Part shown: positions 29,386 to 38,454 of the stretch, one piece after another
How positions within the stretch are numbered: the first letter of the stretch is position 1
Layout: each line of letters starts with the position of its first letter
DNA from: Methanogenium sp. S4BF
GTDB taxonomy: Archaea > Halobacteriota > Methanomicrobia > Methanomicrobiales > Methanomicrobiaceae
Length of the DNA stretch: 64,000 nt
Assembly: GCF_029633965.1 (NCBI RefSeq)
Contig: NZ_CP091277.1
Span: 2,105,940 to 2,169,939 of the forward strand
Direction of reading: 5' to 3'
Notes under the pieces: generated by a model
What the model was told of the DNA's origin: nothing
Seen by the model: the letters and a program-made list of their open reading frames with translations, nothing else
The model's database searches: none
Program-made: the position numbers and the translations under genes

Positions 29386-29613
29386 ATGGCACGGGAACGG
29401 TTCATAAAATCCGATCTTGATGAGGGCCTGGGTGTTGAGGGGAAGCGCTCCCGCGATGCAAAGGCTGATATTGATGAAAAGGCCGGCAGCCCTTCTGCAC
29501 CAAAGAGTCGTCCTGCCGCTGATGAACGGGATCAGGATACAAAGGTGAAAAAAGGAAAATCATTCGATCGCCTCTCGATAAAAGAAGAGGATGATACTGA
29601 TATCTTCCGGTAA
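29386..29613 (+). CDS. Small highly charged hypothetical protein
   Basis: 75 residues from ATG 29386. A GATTATTTAC box 22-31 bases upstream suggests a leaderless message; upstream in-frame starts have no protein character. The protein is almost wholly charged and polar (MARERFIKSDLDEGLGVEG; KSFDRLSIKEEDDTDIFR), probably disordered, without cysteines or hydrophobic segments. I do not recognise a family. It converges on the OB-fold gene with 11 bases between. Confidence 0.5.
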   Translation: MARERFIKSDLDEGLGVEGKRSRDAKADIDEKAGSPSAPKSRPAADERDQDTKVKKGKSFDRLSIKEEDDTDIFR

Positions 29614-29624
29614 AAGCGCTGGAA

Positions 29625-30017
29625 TCACTGCGGTTGGATGACAATATCATCCGGGCGCTCAGCTACAATCTCTTTTTTCCCCCGATATGTCTGAACAATG
29701 CCGATTACGCTGACAACCTCTCCCTTGACTGTGTCGGGATCCTCCAGAGCACCATCCGGGACAAAGACGGAGGTATTGTCTACGCTGAGCATGAGGTGGC
29801 CGCCGGTCCGGGTATTTGCTGCTGCTGTTACGGTGCCGGTGAGGACAGCAAGGGTGCCATCCTCCAGTGTGTCTGAAAAGGGTGCTGCAAAAGGTTCTTT
29901 CCCCGTTGATTCAATCACAAAGGACATTCCTGCAAGTACGATGAGAATCCCCGTGAGGATGAGGATGGCTGTCCGTTCCTGCGGATGGAGCATATGAGTA
30001 CTGTTTGTGTCATGCAT
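29625..30017 (-). CDS. Membrane-anchored OB-fold protein
   Basis: About 130 residues from ATG 30017 (ATG 29993 equally possible; 30086 too close to the promoter). One membrane helix (AILILTGILIVLAGMSFVI), then an OB-fold-like beta domain facing outward: LAVLTGTVTAAANTRTGGHL, SVFVPDGALEDPDTVKGEVVSVIGIVQTY. Such tRNA-anti-like domains bind nucleic acid or oligosaccharide in other settings; here extracellular location makes this uncertain. It is divergent from the large PEGA protein. Confidence 0.65.
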   Translation of the reverse strand: MHDTNSTHMLHPQERTAILILTGILIVLAGMSFVIESTGKEPFAAPFSDTLEDGTLAVLTGTVTAAANTRTGGHLMLSVDNTSVFVPDGALEDPDTVKGEVVSVIGIVQTYRGKKEIVAERPDDIVIQPQ

Positions 30018-30149
30018 GGTAAATGTGGCGGCAGGCATCGCCAGCGTGGGGTGGGTAGAAAAATGTACATCATGTTTAGTTAACATTCAATAAAAATAAC
30101 ATAACTAATTTAGGCTGAAGACACGAACATTTCCGAATCCGGTGGTATT

Positions 30150-33100
30150 GTGGTGTCACGAATATGTCGTTTCGGCCTTCTGTTTGTGCTGCTCCCTGGG
30201 CTGTTCATACTTCCCGTCATGGCCACTGATATGGTTACGGTGGCACGATACGCGTCCGGGGAGAGCGTGCCGGAATTTGAAGAATCATACACCATTGCAG
30301 ATATGGAGACAAAATTCCCCATAATGGGAGATGGTGGTATCCATTATTATCTCCAGGGCCCGGTCTTTGATGAATCTGTGGACCCGTGGAATCCTGATGA
30401 GGACATCAACTGTTATCCGAATAAGGACATGGGTGCTGTTCGGGGAACGGACGTGATGGCCCTTTGCGAAAGCATAGGTGGTGCACACAGCGGCGATGTG
30501 ATTCTCATCCGTGCTGAAGACGGATTCCGAAAGGCATTCGCGTATGAAAATGTCTACACTCCTCCCTCCTGCCAGGGCAGAATGGTGCTTGCCTGGGAGA
30601 AGGACGGGCAGAAAGCGGGTGCCGGATACTATGACGGGATGCGGCTCCAGTTTTTTGCCGATACATCGGTGAATCCCTGGGGCGAGCACATCTTCGGCAA
30701 CAGTGATATGCGTTCTGCTCTCCCGGAGGAATACTGGCACTTCTTCCAGCCGGATTTGCCTTCAAGCACCGGACTTTCCGTGCAGTCTGTTTCACGCATC
30801 GAAATTTATACATCAGCCGGCGGACAGCCACCGGTGGTCCCGGCCGGCGGGAGTGAGGGGGACGCAAATGTCTGGACGCCCGCAACCGGCACGCTGACGG
30901 TGCTCTCTGCCCCGGCAGATGCAGCAGTGGTCATCGACGGTGCGGTGAGTGAATTCGTGACCAATGTCTCCATCCCGGATATGCCGGAGGGATATTACGG
31001 CGTCACCGTACAGCGGGAGGGATACGAAACCCCGGGAGAGGAATGGGTCTGGGTGGCGGATGGCTCCAATGTCACGGCCTCCTTTTCCCTGACGGGCATC
31101 ACCTCCCCCTGCACCGTGGTTTCTCACCCGTCTGGTGCCACAATTGCGGTGGACGGTGTGGATACCGCAACCACAGCGGATGGTGAACCCCTGACACTCA
31201 TCACGGGGAATCATACACTGACCCTCACGATGGATGGATATGTACCACTTGAAATACCGGTCCGTATTATACGGGATGGTGAAAATCGTGTGGAAGGTGT
31301 GCTCGTTCCTCTCTGCAGGGACAGTGAGCAATCGTCTCTTTCTGCAGGGCCACGGGGTATTTGTTCCGGTTCTCTGTCGGTGGAAGCGGCACCGGGATAT
31401 CCCGGTTTTATTGCCGGAGGGGAGTCTGTTCCGGTGAGCCTGCCTGGCCGGGACAAAGAGGAGATCACGTCATACCTGCTCTTTTCCCACGGATTTGACA
31501 CAGCATCCGGCCTTCCGGCAGAGCCGCAAACCACGCTATCGTCCGATGGCGTACTCCTGATTCCCCGGCGCCTTGCAAATGCGCGCACCTCTGCAGGCAC
31601 TGTCGATCAGACCTGCGCTCTCTTCCCATCCGTATCTCCGGGCATCACACTTACCGGTGCCGGAGGGACGGAGGATGTCTTCTCCCTCTGTGCCGTCGTA
31701 TCCCTGTGCGAAAGACCCGGTGCGGACCGTTTTTCCTATGCGGTGTATGAAGGGTGTGTCCCGGCAGACGGAGAAATCTGCAGGATTCCCGCAGATACCC
31801 TGCCGGAAAACGGGACTAATTCCCTGATACTGATCTGCAGCAGCGCGGGGACGGATGCTCCGTCAATTGCTGTGAACGGGATGCAGCTGAAGACAAAAAC
31901 GTCTGTTTTGGTACCCGGTCTGATGCAGGTTATGGTAGTCCTGCCTCCCGGTACCGGTGAATATATGGTCACGGCAGCGGATGCCTCCCCCGGATGCATG
32001 GTCAGGGTTGCAGTGGCAACTGCGGAGGGTCTCTCGCCCGTTTCGGATGCGGCAGAAACACCGGGTACAGCAGATGTTTTTGCTGATAGCGATAGCGGCA
32101 TTATTGAGGGAATATTCCGGTTCTTTTTGTCCTTCTTCCCTTCCCGTGGCCCGGAATTCACCCCCCCGGGTGGCAGCGCTTCGGTCCCCGCGGCGGGCAG
32201 TTTGCCTGCTGATGCCGCTCCGGCAGACGACACTCCGTCACCGGAGATGATGTCAGCACCTCCAACACCAATACTGCCCGCAGGAGAGAGCAGTCCGTCT
32301 GCACTCACCGGCGGAATCTTTGTGGAGTCTGTGCCGTCGGGGGCATGGATCAGTCTGGACGGAAAATTGACGGGGAAAAAAACCCCCTCCCTCTTTGGCG
32401 GCCTTAAGGAGGGTACTCACCGGATCGGCGTCTCATCCACTCTCACCGGGGACTCACAGTCTGACACCGCCTGGGTCTATCCGGGAGCCCTTGTTTCGGT
32501 CTTCTTTGACTTCTCCGGCACCCTGCCGGAGGCGTCTGTACAGGTGGAAAGCGGAACGGATGACCCGGTGGTCTTTATGGTGAACGGAAAGCTGCCGGAG
32601 CAGACGACGCCTGCACAGGTGACTATCACGGACACCGACTCATTCGTTGCCGTCACGTCAGGCGGGGGATATCAGAGCTATCCCCTCACTTACCAGCGGG
32701 GTGACGGGACGCTCACGCTGGTTCCCTCATCGTGCGGAACCTGTGTGGTTGCTGTCACATCCGACCCGTCCGGCGCTGAAGTCTTTATCGATGGCGTACG
32801 AACCGGAAAGACAACTCCTTCTGAGATCTCCTGCCTCTCCACCGGGTTCCACCGGATTGCCTGTTCCCTGCCGGGATATCAACCGGATGCCCGGATAATT
32901 GCGGTGACTGACATATCCGGAAAACCGGATGCAAAGGTGGTCTTTTCCCTTACGCCTTACTCCAATGGCGCCCTGTGTGTGACCTCGGTCCCTGCGGGTG
33001 CAAAAATATACCTCCATGACCGTTACACCGGCCTTGTCACGCCGGCAACGATTTCAGGTCTTCCTATCGGTACGTATGAAATAGGGCTCTCCTCAGACGA

Positions 33101-33176
33101 TGAGACCATTGTGCGGGAGGCAACCGTCCTGCCCGAAACCGTTGTGACCTACGAATTCCGGTTCAAAGAGGAATGA
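30150..33176 (+). CDS. Large secreted surface protein with molybdopterin-oxidoreductase-like N-domain and PEGA repeats
   Basis: 1008 residues, GTG start (a second GTG follows at once). Signal peptide about 1-25 (LLFVLLPGLFILPVMAT). Residues about 30-215 match the domain in the next gene (GTDVMALCESIGG; ILIRAEDGF; MRLQFFADTSVNPWG) and resemble the sulfite-oxidase-type molybdopterin-binding fold. PEGA repeats follow (about 250-385), then a Cys-containing beta region of unknown type (about 390-650), a Pro/Ser-rich linker, and more PEGA repeats (about 715-780 and 860-1005; VAVTSDPSGAEVFIDGVRTG). There is no C-terminal membrane helix. Likely a cell-wall or sheath-associated protein. Confidence 0.8.
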   Translation: MVSRICRFGLLFVLLPGLFILPVMATDMVTVARYASGESVPEFEESYTIADMETKFPIMGDGGIHYYLQGPVFDESVDPWNPDEDINCYPNKDMGAVRGTDVMALCESIGGAHSGDVILIRAEDGFRKAFAYENVYTPPSCQGRMVLAWEKDGQKAGAGYYDGMRLQFFADTSVNPWGEHIFGNSDMRSALPEEYWHFFQPDLPSSTGLSVQSVSRIEIYTSAGGQPPVVPAGGSEGDANVWTPATGTLTVLSAPADAAVVIDGAVSEFVTNVSIPDMPEGYYGVTVQREGYETPGEEWVWVADGSNVTASFSLTGITSPCTVVSHPSGATIAVDGVDTATTADGEPLTLITGNHTLTLTMDGYVPLEIPVRIIRDGENRVEGVLVPLCRDSEQSSLSAGPRGICSGSLSVEAAPGYPGFIAGGESVPVSLPGRDKEEITSYLLFSHGFDTASGLPAEPQTTLSSDGVLLIPRRLANARTSAGTVDQTCALFPSVSPGITLTGAGGTEDVFSLCAVVSLCERPGADRFSYAVYEGCVPADGEICRIPADTLPENGTNSLILICSSAGTDAPSIAVNGMQLKTKTSVLVPGLMQVMVVLPPGTGEYMVTAADASPGCMVRVAVATAEGLSPVSDAAETPGTADVFADSDSGIIEGIFRFFLSFFPSRGPEFTPPGGSASVPAAGSLPADAAPADDTPSPEMMSAPPTPILPAGESSPSALTGGIFVESVPSGAWISLDGKLTGKKTPSLFGGLKEGTHRIGVSSTLTGDSQSDTAWVYPGALVSVFFDFSGTLPEASVQVESGTDDPVVFMVNGKLPEQTTPAQVTITDTDSFVAVTSGGGYQSYPLTYQRGDGTLTLVPSSCGTCVVAVTSDPSGAEVFIDGVRTGKTTPSEISCLSTGFHRIACSLPGYQPDARIIAVTDISGKPDAKVVFSLTPYSNGALCVTSVPAGAKIYLHDRYTGLVTPATISGLPIGTYEIGLSSDDETIVREATVLPETVVTYEFRFKEE

Positions 33177-33180
33177 CAGG

Positions 33181-34089
33181 ATGAAAATCATGAACGTGAG
33201 TATGATTTCAATGAATTCAGCATATGTCCGCCCCTCCGGGCGCATGTTTCTCTGCCGCATTGCTGTGGCAGTACTGGTGGCAGCACTCCTTCTCTGTGCA
33301 GGAGCTGCCGCAGGACCGACGACGAACCTCACGGTGACCAAAATATCCGCCACCGGAGATGTCATTTCTGAGAATACCGTGGATTATCTCTGGATGCAGG
33401 CGAACCTGCCGGTGCAGGGTGACGGGGTTACCCATTACTACCATCAGGGGCCGGTATTCTCTGATGATAAAGAGGTGGCCTGGGACCGCAATGAGACGAA
33501 GAACTTTAAGGATCATGGTGCGGTGATGGGGACCGATATTGCAGATCTCTGCAGCCTTGTTGGCGGTGCCGCTCCGGGGGACGAGATCATGGTGAGGGCC
33601 TCAGACGGATACCACGTGGAGTTCCCGTATGAAAACGTCTTTACGCCGGACCCCCGCCAGGGTCCGATGGTGGTCTGCTGGTACAATGGTGAAGAGGCAG
33701 AGACCGGCGTCCGCGCCGGGGTCGGATACCCGCCGGAGGATTACTACAGCGGGATGCGCCTCGTCTTCTTTGCAGACGCCTCCACCAATGCGGAGGGAAA
33801 ACATGTCTATGGAAACTGGGATATGCATGAGACGATGCCCGGGTCTGCGCAGCACTTCTTTGATCTGATGCCGTCGACCAACGGGTTCACCGCAAAGTGG
33901 GTGGATGAAGTCCGTATCTATGAAGGCGGGTTTACCGGTGACACATCTGCACCGGTCAAATCCCTGCAGTCTGAAGCCGCAGAAACCGGGGGCGCCGGAG
34001 TGCCGGACGCCACTCCGACCCCTGCTCCGCTGGTGCTGATTGCCGCGGGACTCGCCCTTGCCCTTGTGCCGTTTGGCAGGAGGCGCTGA
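33181..34089 (+). CDS. Surface protein with molybdopterin-oxidoreductase-like domain and C-terminal anchor
   Basis: 302 residues. A signal sequence around 22-45 (AVAVLVAALLLCAGAAA) precedes a domain homologous to the start of the preceding gene: WMQANLPVQGDGVTHYYHQG, GTDIADLCSLVGGA, IMVRASDGY, MRLVFFADASTNAEGKHVYG. The tail has a Thr/Pro-rich stretch and one helix ending GRRR, the layout of archaeosortase-type or similar C-terminal sorting signals. Five bases separate it from the PEGA protein and it overlaps the next start by one base, so it belongs to the same operon. No catalytic Mo-ligand cysteine is evident. Confidence 0.75.
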   Translation: MKIMNVSMISMNSAYVRPSGRMFLCRIAVAVLVAALLLCAGAAAGPTTNLTVTKISATGDVISENTVDYLWMQANLPVQGDGVTHYYHQGPVFSDDKEVAWDRNETKNFKDHGAVMGTDIADLCSLVGGAAPGDEIMVRASDGYHVEFPYENVFTPDPRQGPMVVCWYNGEEAETGVRAGVGYPPEDYYSGMRLVFFADASTNAEGKHVYGNWDMHETMPGSAQHFFDLMPSTNGFTAKWVDEVRIYEGGFTGDTSAPVKSLQSEAAETGGAGVPDATPTPAPLVLIAAGLALALVPFGRRR

Positions 34090-34652
34090 TGAAACGGCTG
34101 ATGCCGGCTCTTTGCATCTGCCTCCTGGCAGTCGCGTGCATCTGCGGATGCACCGGGGCCGGTGAGACGGCTGTGGCTGCTCCTGAACCACTGCCGGGGA
34201 ATCTCACAATCCTACATGGCGGAACTGAGGTCGTTTTGGACTGGGATGACATCACGGCGATGCCTGCATTTGAAGGGTATGGGTACTCTGTCTCCACCGT
34301 GGGCATCAAATCGGGCCCCTTCGCCGTAAAGGGTGTGCCTCTCACCGATCTCATTGCACTTGCCGGAGATTTTGGCCCGGAGAACCGGGTCTGGGTCTCG
34401 GCAACAGACGGATATCTCTGGGTCTTTGATGCTGATCAGGTTGATGGGGAGGGCTTCATTACCTTTGATGACAACCTGAAAGAAGTGCCGGCGCCTCCCC
34501 TGACGATCATCATCATGTACGAACAGGACGGCCTGCCTGTTACCTATGAGTATGGGGGTCCCTTCCGGATGGTGGTGGCAACTGCCACTCCTGATATTAT
34601 TACGGAAGGCAGCTCCTGGGTGAAATGGGTTGATACCATTGAAGTCAGGTAA
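34089..34652 (+). CDS. Lipoprotein with sulfite-oxidase-type molybdopterin-binding-like domain
   Basis: 187 residues. The signal peptide ends in a lipobox-like CICGC (residues about 17-21), so the protein is probably lipid-anchored. The mature part resembles the PF00174 oxidoreductase molybdopterin-binding fold: SGPFAVKGVPLTDLIALAG, WVSATDGYLWVFDAD and YEYGGPFRMVV are the family-like strands. The Mo-ligating cysteine of true sulfite oxidases is absent. It sits between a related surface protein and the WtpA-like binding lipoprotein. Confidence 0.75.
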   Translation: MKRLMPALCICLLAVACICGCTGAGETAVAAPEPLPGNLTILHGGTEVVLDWDDITAMPAFEGYGYSVSTVGIKSGPFAVKGVPLTDLIALAGDFGPENRVWVSATDGYLWVFDADQVDGEGFITFDDNLKEVPAPPLTIIIMYEQDGLPVTYEYGGPFRMVVATATPDIITEGSSWVKWVDTIEVR

Positions 34653-35673
34653 CTCCGGCCCCTCTCCATTTTTGTCTCTGCTGCTCTGCATCGGAGTGGC
34701 AGCCCTCATCCTCGCTGCAGGGTGCAGTGACGCCCCGGAGAAGACGATCGTCAATGTGGTCCCCGCAGGCAGTCTCCTGGGTCCGATGGAGACGATGGAG
34801 GCAGAGTACGAAGCCCTGCACCCGGAGATTGACATCCGGAGTGAGGGGCACGGCAGTATCCAGTGCATCCGGCAGGTGACCGACCTCCATCGTGACTTTG
34901 ATGTGGTCATTGTCGCAGACGAGTCTCTCATCCCGGATATGATGTATATTCCCCGTGCGGACGGAAATGGCGCCTATGCCACGACATACACGCCTCTGGC
35001 CCGCAACGAGATGGTCATTGCCTATACGAATCTGAGCCGGTACGCAGACGAATTTTCCGCAGATAACTGGATCGAGATTCTTTGCCGTCCGGATGTGCGG
35101 ACCGGCCTATCCAATCCGATGCTGGACGCAGCCGGCTACCGCGGCCTGATGGTGCTCCTTTTAGCAGAGAACTACTATGGAACCGATGATCTTTTTGACA
35201 CGCTCATCTCCCAAAATCTTGCACAGCAGCCGGTGGTGATGCGCAATGGCACAGCAGCAGAGGTAATACTCCCGGAGACGATGAAGACATCAGGGCCCGG
35301 TCTTGTGATCCGGGACGGGAGTGTGTATCTGCTCTCCCTTTTGGAGGCGGGCGGTATCGATTACGCCTTTGAGTACCGGAGTGTGGCAGAGGAGCACGGG
35401 CTGCGATATCTCCCTCTCCCGGCAGAGATTGACCTCAGTTCACCAACATATGCCGACCGGTACGATGATGTCAGCGTAACCCTCGGCTACCAGCGTTTCA
35501 GTTCAATCGGGAGTGAGCGGACCGGGCGGCCGATAGTATACGGCATTACGGTGCCGACGACTGCCACCCATCCGGAAGAGGGCGAGCAGTTCGCGCTGTT
35601 TGTGATTGCTTCAATGGATACAGGATATGACGAATGGCCGCGGCCATATTATGAGACAAACCTCATATCCTGA
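34639..35673 (+). CDS. WtpA-like tungstate/molybdate-binding lipoprotein
   Basis: About 344 residues; TTG 34639 is the likely start (a GGGTTGAT SD-like site five bases before), with TTG 34630 possible. The signal peptide ends in LILAAGC, a lipobox. The mature protein is a type-2 periplasmic-binding fold of the ModA/WtpA branch: VVPAGSLLGPMETM, DFDVVIVADESLIPDMMY, ARNEMVIAYT, and the hallmark RPDVRTGLSNPMLDAAGYR. WtpA delivers tungstate or molybdate to WtpBC, but no permease or ATPase gene follows here. It overlaps the molybdopterin-like lipoprotein gene by 14 bases. Confidence 0.85.
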   Translation: MKSGNSGPSPFLSLLLCIGVAALILAAGCSDAPEKTIVNVVPAGSLLGPMETMEAEYEALHPEIDIRSEGHGSIQCIRQVTDLHRDFDVVIVADESLIPDMMYIPRADGNGAYATTYTPLARNEMVIAYTNLSRYADEFSADNWIEILCRPDVRTGLSNPMLDAAGYRGLMVLLLAENYYGTDDLFDTLISQNLAQQPVVMRNGTAAEVILPETMKTSGPGLVIRDGSVYLLSLLEAGGIDYAFEYRSVAEEHGLRYLPLPAEIDLSSPTYADRYDDVSVTLGYQRFSSIGSERTGRPIVYGITVPTTATHPEEGEQFALFVIASMDTGYDEWPRPYYETNLIS

Positions 35674-35993
35674 TCTGGTCTCTTTTTTTCGGGAGGCCAG
35701 TGGGCCGTCCGGTAAGGTCTCTCTCTCAGTTCAATTCCCCTGTCCGGAGCATCCATTGGGAGTGGATACGAGCTGTTTTTCTCTGTCTGCCGGGGCTATA
35801 CAGGCATTTGCGGCATGAGGGGGCTGAAATCATCATATGGTTTACGGATGGAGCTGCATCTGGGCGCCCCACAATCCTGTGCCCGTCTCCTCGTCTTTGA
35901 CGGTGCTGTCTCTCTTCTGTATGGCACCGTTCCCGGGATGCCGGAAAATGATTTTGCAGGCTTCGGTGCAGTGCAGAGGGAAAAAGAGGAGAT
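35674..35993. other. Gap after wtpA-like gene with two weak ORFs
   Basis: 320 bases where WtpB/WtpC genes might be expected. Two plus-strand frames (35606-35818 and 35815-36057) touch through an ATGA overlap, the second with a moderately protein-like stretch (LLVFDGAVSLLYGTVPG), but it runs into the end of the opposing archaellin-like gene. I do not call either as a gene. Confidence 0.35.
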
Positions 35994-36623
35994 TCAAAGG
36001 GCGTTTAGGTCCATCACCGGTTTTATGCTCCCCGGGACCTTCCGGGTGATGGTATAGGGCTCACCCTTCCCGGTCTGCACCTGAATGGAGAATGCCGTAT
36101 CCGGGGGGAGACCTTCAGAGGGGTAGACGAGAATCGTGAAGATCTCGCCCGGCTCGATGATGAGGTCATTGTCCGCCTGATCTCCTGCAGTGACATGGGT
36201 CCGGGATGCAACCGTCCAGTTCGGGCGCTGAAGCGGCATATTGGCAGAATACCGGAGCCCTTCGATGTGCTCTTCTGCAGATATCCGGACGTCAGCATTC
36301 TCCATGTCGACCCCTCCCGTCTCCCCTTCCATCAGGCGCAGGGAGAGGGAGACTGCCCCCATTGTCTCCGGACTGGTGGGCCCGTCTGCGACGGTGATGC
36401 CTTCGTACGGGCCGCCGTTGTCGGCAAATCCGTATACGTCACCGTCTGATATGAGTGCGTCAGCGGACGCTTGAATGGCATCGGGAATGATGCCCTCGTC
36501 GTGATTTGCGGTCATGGGTGAGCCAAGCAGGTAGTGGACGACGATTAAAAGACCGATGACAGCAATGATGCCAACGACAATGTCAGCACCAGTGACGGCA
36601 TCTGAACGGGAAGGGTTCATCAT
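35994..36623 (-). CDS. Archaellin/type IV pilin-like protein
   Basis: 209 residues from ATG 36623. A short N-terminus (MMNPSRSDAVTGADI) leads directly into one long hydrophobic helix (VVGIIAVIGLLIVVHYLL), the archaellin layout, followed by an all-beta outer domain with VSLSLRLMEGETGGVDMENA and IIEPGEIFTILVYP, as in archaeal flagellins. No fla/arl genes are near, so it may be a solitary archaellin-like or pilin-like surface subunit. The class III signal site is only suggestive. Confidence 0.7.
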   Translation of the reverse strand: MMNPSRSDAVTGADIVVGIIAVIGLLIVVHYLLGSPMTANHDEGIIPDAIQASADALISDGDVYGFADNGGPYEGITVADGPTSPETMGAVSLSLRLMEGETGGVDMENADVRISAEEHIEGLRYSANMPLQRPNWTVASRTHVTAGDQADNDLIIEPGEIFTILVYPSEGLPPDTAFSIQVQTGKGEPYTITRKVPGSIKPVMDLNAL

Positions 36624-36659
36624 ATCTCTTCTGTTCTCTTCTGGTGTTAAAACCATGTT

Positions 36660-38345
36660 TTACCATCGCCGGCGCCGGATAAAGTAGCCGATAAAGAGCA
36701 GCATGACCACGCCTGCGGCAATCTCCTGCCTGAGGAATGTATCATCGGTCGGCGCTGACAGATTGTCCTGCAGTGGCCCAGCATCCTCCCAGTCTGCATT
36801 GAATACTGCGCTGAAATAGGCTCCTGCGTCCGGGTTTTCAATGATGATCCCTGCCTCCCGGTTGAATGAGGGGGAGTTTTCGTTCCAGTTGACCGATGAG
36901 ATGAGCACTGCATTGCCGTCCACGATGACCCCCTTGTTGTGCACCTTCTCCGGGTATCCGGGGCCGAGGCGGGCGAGGCGTGCCTCCATCGGCAGCCCCT
37001 CTGCTGCAGCAGCGGCATTGATGCGTGCGGCCATCTCGTCATTGTCGTTCTCCCCTTCGGTGTTGAACCAGTAGCTGTCGAGAATGATACGTACATGCAC
37101 CCCCCTTCGGGCGCCCTCTACCGCCGCTTCGAGATACGGGTTGGGGGCCCCGCCTGTCCAGTTGCTGATGTATGCCTGCTGGATGTCAACACTCTTTTTT
37201 GCCCCTTCGATGAGTGCCGGGATGAGATAAGCGGTATCCGGGGCGAGGACAGGCGTCACCGTGGCGCCGTCGAATGACTGTGTGCCGAATACGGCCTTGT
37301 ATCCCTCTCCTCCCTCATCATCCGGAAGGGTGCCGGTGCTGGTATATGCTGCAATGTCACTTCCCGCCGTGTCAGCTGTGAAGATATCTGCGAAGTAGCC
37401 TGCCACCCGCGGGTCGGTAATCAGGATCCCCCATCCACGGTTGCCTGTTGTGCCTCTCTCCGGAAATCCGGTCTCCCCGAAGTTCTCTGATGTCACGAGG
37501 ACTGTTTTTCGGTCGGCGATGAGATACTTGGCGTGGTTGTAGCGGTAGCGGGCGTGGGCGGTATCTGTCGTCTCCATCGTGTATACTGCGGCACCTCTGT
37601 CACGGAGGTATCCGGCTACTCCTTTCTCTTCAGCGCTGATGCCTCCGACCGGCCCGCCCTCCAAAAGGATGGTGACACTGGCGCCGTCATTCAGTGCGGC
37701 GGCAACGTCAGCGGCGATGCCTGGTGATGTGAATTCATAGACATTGATGAGCAGTTCGGTCTCGGCGAGGGCTATGGCGCTATCGAGTATCTCCCGCGAT
37801 GTGTCCGGTGATGCAAACACCGTCCCGGAAACGCCGGTAAAAGAGACCGGGACAAACCGGGACTGCCCGATCATCAGCGGGCGGGGGTCCCAGACGCCGT
37901 CTTCAAGGAAGTGCACCTGCCCCTCCCGGCAGACGACATCTCCCGGCCAGGTGACCCGGCAGGTCTCCCGCCCGTTCTCCCGGAGGATGACCTCATCACC
38001 CCCATTCCCCAGTTTCAGGGTACCGGTGCGGATCAGGTCCGGCACGCCGGGTGCGGAGTCATACCATTCATAATCCGGGTATGCCCCGTGCACCATGCGG
38101 TAGGCTTCTGCCTGCTGTGCCAGGATCACATCGCCTGATGCCCGGTCCCCGTCCGGAAACCGGGCGCTCCCCTCCCCGTCTGAGACCGAGACGCCGGTAA
38201 GACTGCCGCTCCCTGTGATGACGATGTATTCATCGGCCTCTCCTTTGAACCAGGTGTCCGGGCAGACCTCCGTTATCGTGAATGCGGCGGTCACGGCGCC
38301 GCAGCAGAGGAGGCCGAGCGCCAGAAAGAGGGGGAGGATGCGCAT
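36660..38345 (-). CDS. Secreted, anchored phospholipase D-fold protein with lamin-tail-like N-domain
   Basis: 561 residues. Signal peptide about 1-20; residues about 20-150 look like a lamin-tail (LTD) beta domain (EVCPDTWFKGEADEYIVI; LKLGNGGDEVILRENGRE). Two HKD motifs follow, HAKYLIADRKTVLVTSENF (about 270) and VHNKGVIVDGNAVLISSVNW (about 475), so both halves of the PLD active site are present. A C-terminal helix ends RRRRW. It is therefore an extracytoplasmic PLD-superfamily hydrolase or transferase on the outer cell face; substrate (lipid or nucleic acid) unknown. The archaellin-like gene starts 36 bases after its stop. Confidence 0.85.
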   Translation of the reverse strand: MRILPLFLALGLLCCGAVTAAFTITEVCPDTWFKGEADEYIVITGSGSLTGVSVSDGEGSARFPDGDRASGDVILAQQAEAYRMVHGAYPDYEWYDSAPGVPDLIRTGTLKLGNGGDEVILRENGRETCRVTWPGDVVCREGQVHFLEDGVWDPRPLMIGQSRFVPVSFTGVSGTVFASPDTSREILDSAIALAETELLINVYEFTSPGIAADVAAALNDGASVTILLEGGPVGGISAEEKGVAGYLRDRGAAVYTMETTDTAHARYRYNHAKYLIADRKTVLVTSENFGETGFPERGTTGNRGWGILITDPRVAGYFADIFTADTAGSDIAAYTSTGTLPDDEGGEGYKAVFGTQSFDGATVTPVLAPDTAYLIPALIEGAKKSVDIQQAYISNWTGGAPNPYLEAAVEGARRGVHVRIILDSYWFNTEGENDNDEMAARINAAAAAEGLPMEARLARLGPGYPEKVHNKGVIVDGNAVLISSVNWNENSPSFNREAGIIIENPDAGAYFSAVFNADWEDAGPLQDNLSAPTDDTFLRQEIAAGVVMLLFIGYFIRRRRW

Positions 38346-38454
38346 ATCTGAGAGATGCGCGGGGCGGCAGATACGTGTTGCGAATTGAATCAGCCGGCGC
38401 TTCGATTGGCGAACTGCTTATGCCTCAGAATGGTGATGGTTTATCTGAGTACTG

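Noticed and set aside
35606-36057. Two short plus-strand ORFs after the WtpA-like gene
   Set aside because: They overlap genes on both sides, show no family motifs and no permease-like helices.
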